Source: JAAFHI01 sp039793685 (GTDB lineage Bacteria; Acidobacteriota; Blastocatellia; Chloracidobacteriales; Chloracidobacteriaceae). From it: a stretch of 64,000 nucleotides of DNA. Both the position numbers and the translations under genes were made by a program. Of this stretch, positions 39,923 to 47,907 are shown piece after piece (position 1 is the first letter of the stretch; each line of letters opens with the position of its first letter). The notes under the pieces are model-generated. The model worked only from the letters and a program-made list of their open reading frames with translations. It was not told where the DNA came from and ran no database searches. The stretch lies in the NCBI GenBank assembly GCA_039793685.1, contig JBDRAL010000068.1, positions 1 through 64,000 on the forward strand, given 5' to 3'.

Positions 39923-42412
39923 ATGGAAGCACTTCTCCGCGATCTTCAGCACAGCGCCCGTTCATTGTTCCGCAAGCCCGGCTTTGTTTTCGTGGCGGCG
40001 CTGACCCTGGCCCTCGGCATCGGCGCGAACACGGCCGTATTCACGGTCATCAACACGGTCCTGTTCCGTCCGCTGCCGATCCCGGGGGAAAACCGGCTGG
40101 TGGTGATTCAGGAATTCAACACTGAAAAATCGGATGATGGGCGAGGCGTTTCCTATCCGAATTTCAACGACTGGCGCGCCAACTGCACGGCGTTCGAATC
40201 CCTGAGCATAATCGGCGAAACAAGCGGGACCTGGCAGGGTTCGGGTGAGCCGGTACGCGTTCGCGGAGCCATCGTTTCGAATGAGTTCTTCAAGACGCTG
40301 GGCGTGAAACCGCAACTCGGGCGGGCTTTCGAACCGGGTGAGGAGATCTTCAATCGCGGCTTCGAATCGAAGCCCGGCTCGAATGAACCGGAAATCATCA
40401 TTCCGGTGATGTTCACGGATTCGGGCTGGCGCAAACTCTACGGCGGCGATCCGGCGGTGGTCGGGAAGACGTTCATCTTTGACGGTTCGAAAATCCTCAT
40501 CATCGGCGTGACCCCCGCGAACCTCTTTCCGGTCAAGGACGAACCGATTGACTTCTGGACCACCGTGGCCGTCAACGGTTCACCGGCACAGGAGGGTTCC
40601 GCCAACGGAAGCCGCGGCTATCGGCCCTACCTGGGCGTCATCGGACGCCTGAAGCCCGGCGTGAGCGTCGAACAGGGGCTGGCCGATGTTCAGCGGGTGC
40701 AGACGGGACTTCGCGAACAATTTCCCAAAAGCAATGCCCGGATGGGCGTCATGGCGAAGCCGCTGCGTGAACTCATCGTCGGCGACGCCGCCCGAATGCT
40801 CTGGCTGACGCTCGGCATCGTGGCCGCCGTCCTGCTCATTGCCTGCGTCAATGTGGCCAATCTGCTGCTTGCCCGCGCGGCGTCGAAGCAGCGCGAAATC
40901 GCGGTCCGCAGCGCGCTCGGCGCGAGCCGCTTCCAGATTGTCCGCCATTTGATTTCCGAGGCGCTCATCCTCGCTGCACTCGGGGGGCTGGCCGGATTCG
41001 GACTCTCCTTCTTTTTCATTCAGGCAATCATCGAACTGCTTCCCGCCGACATTCCGCGTCCGTCCGGCTTGAACCCCGACTGGCGGGTACTGGCGTTCAC
41101 CTTCGTCGCCGTCACGCTTGCCGGACTGGCCAGCGGCCTGTTCCCCGCCCTTTCCCTGCGAAAAGGAAATCTCGCCGACGGCATCAAGGAAGATTCTCGC
41201 ACTTCGGTCGGCGGGCAGGGCGGCAACCGCCTGCGCGGCGCGCTCGTGATCTCCGAAATCGCCATCGCCCTGATGCTGCTCGCGGGCGCGGGCCTGCTCG
41301 TGAACAGCCTCGTTCGCTTGCAGCAGGTCAATCCCGGTTTCGGGACCGACCGCATCCTCACGGTTCAAATGGCGCTTTCCGGCCAGCAGTACTACGAAGA
41401 CGGCATGGGACCGCGCCGAATCAGCGCGTTTCTCGACCGACTCACCGAACGGGTTCGCGCACTGCCGGGCGTCACGTCGGTGTCGTACGCCCAGTGCGTA
41501 CCGCTGACCAATCAGGACAACAACACGCAGTTCGACATCGTCGAAAACCCGATCCCAAAAGAAAACAAGCCGACCGCCGGTTTGCGCTTTATCGGAGCGG
41601 GTTACTTCTCCACGCTCAACATTCCTCTCCAGGCGGGCCGTGACTTCAACGAACGCGACAACGCTTCTTCCCTGCCCGTGGCACTTGTGAACGAGGCGTT
41701 CGTCCGGCGGCACTTCAACGGTGAGAACCCCATCGGCAAGAAGTTGAAGATGGGCTGGGGCGGCGAAGCTCCGAAGGAAATCGTCGGCGTGGTGGGCAAT
41801 GTCCGTCACCGCTCGCTGAGCGATGAAGCGCGCCCCGAGATGTATGTTCCGCAGGCCCAGTTCGGCAACGCCGGAATCACGCTGCTGGTGCGTTCGACGG
41901 TCGCCCCGGAAAGCCTCATCGCGGGGGTAAAGCGTGAAGTCCGCGCGCTCGACCCGAACCTTCCCCTTACCGACATCAAGTCGCTCGCCGAATATCGCGA
42001 GGAATCCCTCGCTTTCCCGCGCTTCGTAACTTTCGTCCTGACCGGTTTCGCCCTTCTTGCGCTGGTGCTGACGGCCATCGGTCTTTACGGCGTGGTGAGC
42101 TACGGCGTGACCCAGCGGACGCGCGAAATCGGCATCCGTATGGCGCTCGGCGCAACGGCAAACGACATTCTCAACGGTTTTCTTTCACAGGGCCTGAAGC
42201 TGGCCGTCATCGGTGTCGGCGCGGGTGTCATCGGGGCAATCTTCCTGACCCGAGTGCTCGCCAGCCTGCTCTACGACGTGACGCCGACCGACCCGGTCAC
42301 GTTATCGCTCGTTGCCCTGTTCCTTTTGGCCACTTCCGTCGCGGCCTGCTGGCTTCCGGCCCGCCGCGCGGCGAAGGCCGATCCGATGGAAGCGCTCAGA
42401 CATGAGTCGTGA
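39923..42412 (+). CDS. ADOP permease 1 (MacB periplasmic core plus two FtsX domains)
   Basis: An 829-residue protein of the acidobacterial duplicated orphan permease type (TIGR03434): a short helical start MEALLRDLQHSARSLFRKPGF, a first membrane segment (about 22-42), a MacB-like periplasmic core, an FtsX domain (ANVANLLLARAASKQREIAVRSALGAS, about 310-336), a second periplasmic core and a terminal FtsX domain ending P.RRAAKADPMEALRHES. It lacks an ATPase domain; the two ATPases upstream are the natural partners. It is likely to extrude or release a substrate from the periplasmic side. Substrate unknown. Confidence 0.9.
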   Translation: MEALLRDLQHSARSLFRKPGFVFVAALTLALGIGANTAVFTVINTVLFRPLPIPGENRLVVIQEFNTEKSDDGRGVSYPNFNDWRANCTAFESLSIIGETSGTWQGSGEPVRVRGAIVSNEFFKTLGVKPQLGRAFEPGEEIFNRGFESKPGSNEPEIIIPVMFTDSGWRKLYGGDPAVVGKTFIFDGSKILIIGVTPANLFPVKDEPIDFWTTVAVNGSPAQEGSANGSRGYRPYLGVIGRLKPGVSVEQGLADVQRVQTGLREQFPKSNARMGVMAKPLRELIVGDAARMLWLTLGIVAAVLLIACVNVANLLLARAASKQREIAVRSALGASRFQIVRHLISEALILAALGGLAGFGLSFFFIQAIIELLPADIPRPSGLNPDWRVLAFTFVAVTLAGLASGLFPALSLRKGNLADGIKEDSRTSVGGQGGNRLRGALVISEIAIALMLLAGAGLLVNSLVRLQQVNPGFGTDRILTVQMALSGQQYYEDGMGPRRISAFLDRLTERVRALPGVTSVSYAQCVPLTNQDNNTQFDIVENPIPKENKPTAGLRFIGAGYFSTLNIPLQAGRDFNERDNASSLPVALVNEAFVRRHFNGENPIGKKLKMGWGGEAPKEIVGVVGNVRHRSLSDEARPEMYVPQAQFGNAGITLLVRSTVAPESLIAGVKREVRALDPNLPLTDIKSLAEYREESLAFPRFVTFVLTGFALLALVLTAIGLYGVVSYGVTQRTREIGIRMALGATANDILNGFLSQGLKLAVIGVGAGVIGAIFLTRVLASLLYDVTPTDPVTLSLVALFLLATSVAACWLPARRAAKADPMEALRHES

Positions 42413-42759
42413 ATCTGAAGTCGAGAGTCTGGAGTCTGGAGTCGAGAGTCAGTGATGGATAAACGATTTCGAGAAATACGTTCCATACACTGAAAACGAA
42501 ATTTCATGCTGTTCCTCGTTTTGCCCTCACCCCCCGCCCCCCTCTCCATTTGGAGAGGGGGAGTTTCTGGCCCCGTGGACTCTTTTCTCCCCTTCTCCCC
42601 TCTCCAATTGGAGAGGGGAGAAGGGGCCGGGGGATGAGGGGTGAGGGAAACATGTCAAACATTCGATAACTTTGTTTTCGATGTATTCAATCCATTGGCC
42701 GAAAAGTCAGGACGTCTGATTTCCGACTCACGACTCCAGACTCTCGACTCCAGACTGCC
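42404..42759. repeat. Heptamer repeat element, GAGTCnn type, enclosing a palindromic block
   Basis: Left arm 42404-42452 has seven heptamers (GAGTCGT, GAATCTG, AAGTCGA, GAGTCTG, GAGTCTG, GAGTCGA, GAGTCAG) and contains the last codons and stop of ADOP 1. Right arm 42725-42759 has five reverse heptamers (GACTCAC, GACTCCA, GACTCTC, GACTCCA, GACTGCC) and ends 17 nt before ADOP 2. The long spacer has no gene but holds C/T-rich palindromes. Confidence 0.85.
42589..42626. repeat. Perfect 38-bp palindrome
   Basis: CCCCTTCTCCCCTCTCCAA is followed immediately by its exact reverse complement, with the centre at 42607/42608. A related shorter palindrome, CTCTCCATTTGGAGAG, lies ~40 nt upstream, and the whole block is bounded by CCCTCACCCC and GGGGTGAGGG. 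It could form a cruciform or act as a terminator hairpin. Confidence 0.85.
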
Positions 42760-42776
42760 CTCCCGAGGTTTGGTTT

Positions 42777-45233
42777 ATGGAATCACTGTTTCAGGATTTT
42801 CGCATCGCGTTTCGTTCCCTGATGAAGCGGCCCGGATTCGCCGTTGTGGCGGTGCTGACGCTCGCCATCGGCATCGGAGCGAACACGACCATTTTCAGTG
42901 TCGTCAACGCGGTGCTGTTCAAACCGTTGCCGTTCGCGAATCCCGAGCGCCTCGTCATCGTCGGGAAGGGTCAGCTCTCGACACCGGGCGACGTGAACGC
43001 CGTATCCTTTCCGGACTTTGAGGATTACCGGGCGCGCAACCGTTCTTTCGAGCAGATCGCCGTCTACTACCTGCGCGGGGCCATCGTGAGCGAAGGCAAC
43101 CGCGCGGCCCGCGTTCGCGCGGCGACGGTCTCGGCGAACCTGTTTTCCGTGTTGGGGATTCAACCGACCAGCGGACGCGCCTTTCTTCCCGAGGAAGAAA
43201 AAAGCGGCAAGGGACGGGTGGTCGTCCTGAGTCATGGATTTCGCGACCGGCATTTCGGAGCGAACGTGGATGCCATCGGAAAGAAGATTGATATCGGCGG
43301 AACACCGTTCGACGTCGTCGGCGTGATGCCCGCCGGATTCCGGTTTCCCTACGACGCGGAACAGGTCGAGATGTGGATCAGCATCGGCTCGGAAGCCGAA
43401 CCGCTCCCCGGCGGCCCCGCCCTCACCGAGCAACGCGGCAACCAGTTCCTGACCGCCATCGGACGCCTCAAGCCCGGCGTCACCCGCCAACAGGCAGACG
43501 CCGATCTCGGCGCGGTGGCCGCCGAACTGGCCAAGCAGTTTCCGGAGACAAACGCCGACACGACCGCGCGGACGCGCCCACTGGCCGAAACCCTGACGGG
43601 CGACGTTCGTCCGGCGCTGTTCGTGATGTTCGGCGCGGTGGGATTCGTTCTTCTCATCGCCTGCGCCAACATCGCCGGGCTTCAACTCGCGCGGACCGCC
43701 GGACGCCGCAAGGAACTCGCCGTCCAGGCCGCGCTCGGCGCGGGCCGCGGGGATCTGGTTCGCAAACTTTTCATGGAAAACCTGATCGTGGCGCTGCTCG
43801 GCGGGACGGTCGGCACGCTGCTGGCCATTCTCGGCCTGCGGTTCATGACGAGTGGCGCGCCGGGTTACGTCCCGCGCCTCTCCGAAGCCACCCTCGACTT
43901 TCCCACGCTGGCCTTTTCCGCCGGAATCACCTTGCTGACCGGCTTCGGCTTCGGACTCGCTCCGGCGCTGCTCGGTTCGCGCGTCAACCTCAACGGCGTC
44001 CTGCGCGAAGGCGGACGCGGCGAAACCGGTCAGCGGCAGATCTTGCGCGGGGTTCTCGTAGTCGGACAGGTCGCCATCGCGGTCATGCTCCTGATCGGCG
44101 CGACCCTGATGATTCGCAGTTTCACCAGCCTGATGGCGGTCGAAACCGGCTACCGCACGGATCACCTTTTAACCATGCGGGTGTCGTTGCCCGACAGTTA
44201 CTACAATTCGCCGCCGCTGGTGGCCGCGTTCCACCAACGGCTGATTGACGCCGTCGGCAAAACCCCCGGTCTCAAGGATTACACCACCGTCACGCCGATC
44301 CCCTTCGGCGGCGAGGATTTCTACGTCGGGTTCGGGGTCGAGGGCCGCCCGACGCCGCCGGAAAATCCGTTCCCAAACATTTCCGCGGTACGACTCGTCG
44401 GGCCGAATTACTTCAAAACCATGAACACGGTCATCCGGAGCGGACGCGACTTCACCGAACGCGACCGCGGGGACGCGCGGGAAACCGTCATCATCAACGA
44501 AACCGCCGCACGGAAGTACTTCCCAAATGAAGACCCTATCGGGAAACGCATCAACCAAAGCATTTCGGTGGAACCCGGCCAGCCGCATATGCGGGAAATC
44601 GTCGGCGTCGTGGCGGATTCGCGACGCAATTCACTCAGCGAGGACAACCGGCCCGAGGTCTTTATTCCGATCGCGCAACTTCCGGCGCTCGGTTCCTTCT
44701 CCATCGTGGCGCGGACGGAAGGCGACCCGCTGCCGGCCGCCGGACAAATCCACGAGCACATCGCCCGCATCGACGCGACCATCCCGGTCAGCGCGATTCG
44801 TACCTTCGACGACCTCGTCTATCGCTCCGCCGCGCAACCGCGATTCATCACCTACCTGCTCGGCTTTTTCGGCGGGGTGGCGCTGTTGCTGACGAGCGTC
44901 GGGTTGTACGGCATCGTCTCCGCAGCCGTCACAAACCGGACCCGCGAAATCGGCATCCGCATGGCGCTTGGCGCACAAATCAACCAGGTTCTGCGACTGG
45001 TTCTCCAACAGGGTCTGACCCTTATTCTCATCGGACTGGCCATCGGGCTGACGGGGGCTTTCTTCCTCAACCGGCTCATGGCCAGCCTGCTTTTCAAAGT
45101 CAGTCCAACCGATCCGATTACCTACGTTTGCGTTCCGGCAATTCTCGCGGCGGTCACGCTTGCGGCCTGCTGGCTCCCGGCCCGCCGCGCGGCGAAAACC
45201 GATCCGATGGAAGCACTCCGACACGAGTCGTGA
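42777..45233 (+). CDS. ADOP permease 2
   Basis: An 818-residue paralogue starting MESLFQDFRIAFRSLMKRPGF. The first FtsX block is ANIAGLQLARTAGRRKELAV, with a Lys-Glu in place of the Arg-Glu seen in most copies; the second is REIGIRMALGAQINQVLR. The end reads PARRAAKTDPMEALRHES, nearly identical to ADOP 1, including the Ser that comes from the GAGTC repeat at the stop. Probably descended from the same duplication as copies 1 and 3. Confidence 0.9.
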   Translation: MESLFQDFRIAFRSLMKRPGFAVVAVLTLAIGIGANTTIFSVVNAVLFKPLPFANPERLVIVGKGQLSTPGDVNAVSFPDFEDYRARNRSFEQIAVYYLRGAIVSEGNRAARVRAATVSANLFSVLGIQPTSGRAFLPEEEKSGKGRVVVLSHGFRDRHFGANVDAIGKKIDIGGTPFDVVGVMPAGFRFPYDAEQVEMWISIGSEAEPLPGGPALTEQRGNQFLTAIGRLKPGVTRQQADADLGAVAAELAKQFPETNADTTARTRPLAETLTGDVRPALFVMFGAVGFVLLIACANIAGLQLARTAGRRKELAVQAALGAGRGDLVRKLFMENLIVALLGGTVGTLLAILGLRFMTSGAPGYVPRLSEATLDFPTLAFSAGITLLTGFGFGLAPALLGSRVNLNGVLREGGRGETGQRQILRGVLVVGQVAIAVMLLIGATLMIRSFTSLMAVETGYRTDHLLTMRVSLPDSYYNSPPLVAAFHQRLIDAVGKTPGLKDYTTVTPIPFGGEDFYVGFGVEGRPTPPENPFPNISAVRLVGPNYFKTMNTVIRSGRDFTERDRGDARETVIINETAARKYFPNEDPIGKRINQSISVEPGQPHMREIVGVVADSRRNSLSEDNRPEVFIPIAQLPALGSFSIVARTEGDPLPAAGQIHEHIARIDATIPVSAIRTFDDLVYRSAAQPRFITYLLGFFGGVALLLTSVGLYGIVSAAVTNRTREIGIRMALGAQINQVLRLVLQQGLTLILIGLAIGLTGAFFLNRLMASLLFKVSPTDPITYVCVPAILAAVTLAACWLPARRAAKTDPMEALRHES

Positions 45234-45320
45234 GTCTGGAGTCTGGAGTCGAGAGTCAAAGCGCTTTCGATTCCTTTCCGGCTCCCGGCTTTGACTCATG
45301 ACTCACGACTCCAGACTCCA
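45225..45320. repeat. Heptamer inverted-repeat element, GAGTCnn type, between ADOP 2 and 3
   Basis: Left arm 45225-45259 has five heptamers (GAGTCGT, GAGTCTG, GAGTCTG, GAGTCGA, GAGTCAA) and includes the stop codon of ADOP 2. Right arm 45293-45320 has GACTCAT, GACTCAC, GACTCCA and GACTCCA, ending 9 nt before ADOP 3, where the ribosome binding site would be expected. Confidence 0.85.
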
Positions 45321-45329
45321 AGACTTCTT

Positions 45330-47789
45330 ATGGATTCGATACTTCAGGACCTTCGCTTCGCACTGCGGACCTTCGGCAAAAAGCCGGGGTTCACGCTGAT
45401 CGTCGTTTTGACGCTTGCCCTCGGCATCGGCGCGAACACGACGGTTTTCAGCCTTCTCAACGCGGTGGTCCTGAAGCCGCTGCCCTACGAAGGCGCGGAC
45501 CGGATCATGGGAGTCGGCCAAACGTGGCCGGACAGCCGGGATCGTTTGTCCACGACATCGTGGCGGAATTTCAACGACTGGCGCGACCGCCAGAAGTCGT
45601 TCGAGAAACTCGCGGCCTACTATGTGGGCGGGGTCATCATGACCGGGAACGACTCGCCGCAACGCCTTCGCGGCGCGGTCGTTTCTTCCGATTTCTTCTC
45701 GATTTTCAAGGTCGAACCGGAACTGGGTCGGGTTTTTCAACCCGTCGAGGACACGAAAGGAGGCGGTCCGGAGGGACTGACCGTCGTGCTTTCAAGTGAT
45801 GCGTGGCGGAAGTACTTCGGCGGCGATCCCAATATCCTCGGACGAAAGGTGACGCTCGACGGTCGCGAGTACCGCGTCATCGGCGTCATGCCCCAACGTT
45901 TCGCTTTTCCCCTGCTCGCCAAGCCGATTGAACTCTGGACCTCGGTCGGTCACGACGCCGAGCGCGTCGGCCCCGGCTCGATCATGGAATCACGCGGATA
46001 CTGCGTCTGGAACGTTGTCGGTCGGTTGAAGAAAAACGCGAGTCCGGAACAGGCGGGAAAGGAAATGGGCGACATCGGCGCTGAAATCGCCCGCGAATTC
46101 CCCGACACGAACAAGGAAAGCAGTGTCGCCGTCAAGCCGGTTCTCGATCAGTACACCGGAAAAATCGCCCAATCCCTCAAGCTGTTGCTCTGGTCGGTCT
46201 CGCTCGTGCTGCTCATTGCCTGCGCCAACGTGGCGAACCTTCTGCTCGGGCGCGGCGTGTCACGGCGGCGCGAAATCGCCATCCGGTCGGCGGTGGGCGC
46301 GGGCAGCGGTCGCATCTTTCGACAACTCCTTACGGAATGCCTGCTGCTTGCAATGGTCGGCGGCGGCCTCGGAACGTTGCTGGCCTGGAAGGGCGCGCAA
46401 CTCATGGCCGCGATTGGTCCGCGCGACCTGCCGCGACTCGATGAAACCGGTATCGACGGGCGGGTGCTCCTGTTTGCCCTCGGGCTTTCACTTGCGACCG
46501 GCCTGCTGTTCGGGCTGATTCCGGCGTTTCAAAGTTATCGTGAAAATCTTTTCGGACTGTTCAAGGAAAGCGGCACTACCGCCACCGACAGCCGGGGACG
46601 CTCACGCCTTCGTGGAGCGCTGGTCGTGGCTGAAATTTCATTCGCGCTGGTGCTGTTGACCGGTTCGGGTCTGCTGATGCGGTCCTTCCTGAAACTTCAA
46701 AGCGTGGACCCGGGATTCAACCCCGAGGGTCTGCAAACCTTCGTCATCGAAATGACCGACAAGCGCTACGAATCCCCGGAAAACACCGTCGCGGTGTATC
46801 GCGATATCCGTGAGGGAATCGCGAAGCTGCCCGGCGTCACGTCGGTCAGCGCCGTGAGCTGGCTTCCCTTTTCGGGCGACGAACCGAGTACGGGAGTTTC
46901 GATTCAGGGACGGACCTTTGAAAAAGGCAAGGAACCGTCGGCCATTCTGCGACTGGTCGGAACGGATTACTTCAAGACGATGAGCATTGCGCTCGTCAAG
47001 GGACGAGCAACGGCTGAAAGCGACACCCTCGCCTCGCCGAACGTGGTGGTGGTGAACGAAGCCTTTGCCCAGCGACTTTTTCCCAATGAAGACGCCATCG
47101 GAAAACGGATTTCGCCGAGTTTCAGTACCCGCAAGCTCGTTGACCCGATGTGGACCATCGTCGGCGTCGTGAAGAACTCGAAACGCAACGCGCTCGACGA
47201 GAAACCCGAGCCGGAAATGTTCTTTCCGCTGACGCAGATGCCCTACACGGGTCTCACCTTTGTCGTCCGGGGGGACATCCCGACCACGACGCTCATTCCG
47301 GCGACGCGTGGAATCCTTGCCCGCGCGGACCGGACGATTCCGATTTACGGTATCCGCTCCCTGAACGAATACATCTCGCTTTCAATGGCCGAACCGAGGC
47401 TCTACACCACGCTGCTCGGCGCGTTCGCCACGCTCGCGCTGACCCTTTCGGCAATCGGTCTGTTCGGAGTGATGTCGTTTTTCGTCAGCCAGCGGACCGC
47501 AGAAATCGGTATCCGCATGGCGCTCGGCGCGAATTCCGCCGACGCCCTGAAACTGGTCATCGGACAGGGCCTCAAGCTGACGTTTCTCGGCCTCGCCATT
47601 GGCCTGACCGCCGCGTTTTACCTGTCGCGCCTGCTGGCCGGCCTGTTGTTCGATGTCACGCCGAACGACCCGCTCACCTTTTCCCTCGTCACCATCGTTC
47701 TCGGCTTCGTCGCCTTGCTCGCCTGCTGGATTCCGGCTCGCCGCGCGGCGATGACCGATCCGTTGAAAGCCCTACGGCATGAGTCGTGA
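45330..47789 (+). CDS. ADOP permease 3
   Basis: An 819-residue paralogue; ATG at 45330 (MDSILQDLRFALRTFGKKPGF) matches the family start, whereas the frame from 45291 begins in repeat DNA. First FtsX block ANVANLLLGRGVSRRREIAIRSAVGAG; C-terminal block AEIGIRMALGANSADALK. It ends MTDPLKALRHES. No clear Shine-Dalgarno sequence is left by the repeat, so initiation may be weak or coupled. Confidence 0.9.
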   Translation: MDSILQDLRFALRTFGKKPGFTLIVVLTLALGIGANTTVFSLLNAVVLKPLPYEGADRIMGVGQTWPDSRDRLSTTSWRNFNDWRDRQKSFEKLAAYYVGGVIMTGNDSPQRLRGAVVSSDFFSIFKVEPELGRVFQPVEDTKGGGPEGLTVVLSSDAWRKYFGGDPNILGRKVTLDGREYRVIGVMPQRFAFPLLAKPIELWTSVGHDAERVGPGSIMESRGYCVWNVVGRLKKNASPEQAGKEMGDIGAEIAREFPDTNKESSVAVKPVLDQYTGKIAQSLKLLLWSVSLVLLIACANVANLLLGRGVSRRREIAIRSAVGAGSGRIFRQLLTECLLLAMVGGGLGTLLAWKGAQLMAAIGPRDLPRLDETGIDGRVLLFALGLSLATGLLFGLIPAFQSYRENLFGLFKESGTTATDSRGRSRLRGALVVAEISFALVLLTGSGLLMRSFLKLQSVDPGFNPEGLQTFVIEMTDKRYESPENTVAVYRDIREGIAKLPGVTSVSAVSWLPFSGDEPSTGVSIQGRTFEKGKEPSAILRLVGTDYFKTMSIALVKGRATAESDTLASPNVVVVNEAFAQRLFPNEDAIGKRISPSFSTRKLVDPMWTIVGVVKNSKRNALDEKPEPEMFFPLTQMPYTGLTFVVRGDIPTTTLIPATRGILARADRTIPIYGIRSLNEYISLSMAEPRLYTTLLGAFATLALTLSAIGLFGVMSFFVSQRTAEIGIRMALGANSADALKLVIGQGLKLTFLGLAIGLTAAFYLSRLLAGLLFDVTPNDPLTFSLVTIVLGFVALLACWIPARRAAMTDPLKALRHES

Positions 47790-47886
47790 GTCTGGAGTCC
47801 GGAGTCGAGAGTCCAATACCGTTTTTTGTTTTCGATTCGCACTTCGGTTTTGACTCCAGACTCCCGACTCTCGACTCCAGACTTCC
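47781..47886. repeat. Heptamer inverted-repeat element, GAGTCnn type, between ADOP 3 and 4
   Basis: Left arm 47781-47815 has five heptamers (GAGTCGT, GAGTCTG, GAGTCCG, GAGTCGA, GAGTCCA), overlapping the ADOP 3 stop. Right arm 47852-47886 has five (GACTCCA, GACTCCC, GACTCTC, GACTCCA, GACTTCC). The 36-nt spacer is T-rich. Confidence 0.85.
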
Positions 47887-47907
47887 CCCCAGGACTTGGA
47901 GAAAAAA

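Noticed and set aside
40580..41809. 409-codon antisense frame in ADOP 1, and similar frames in ADOP 2 and 7
   Set aside because: Repeatedly appears opposite the same conserved permease sequence, as expected of shadow frames.
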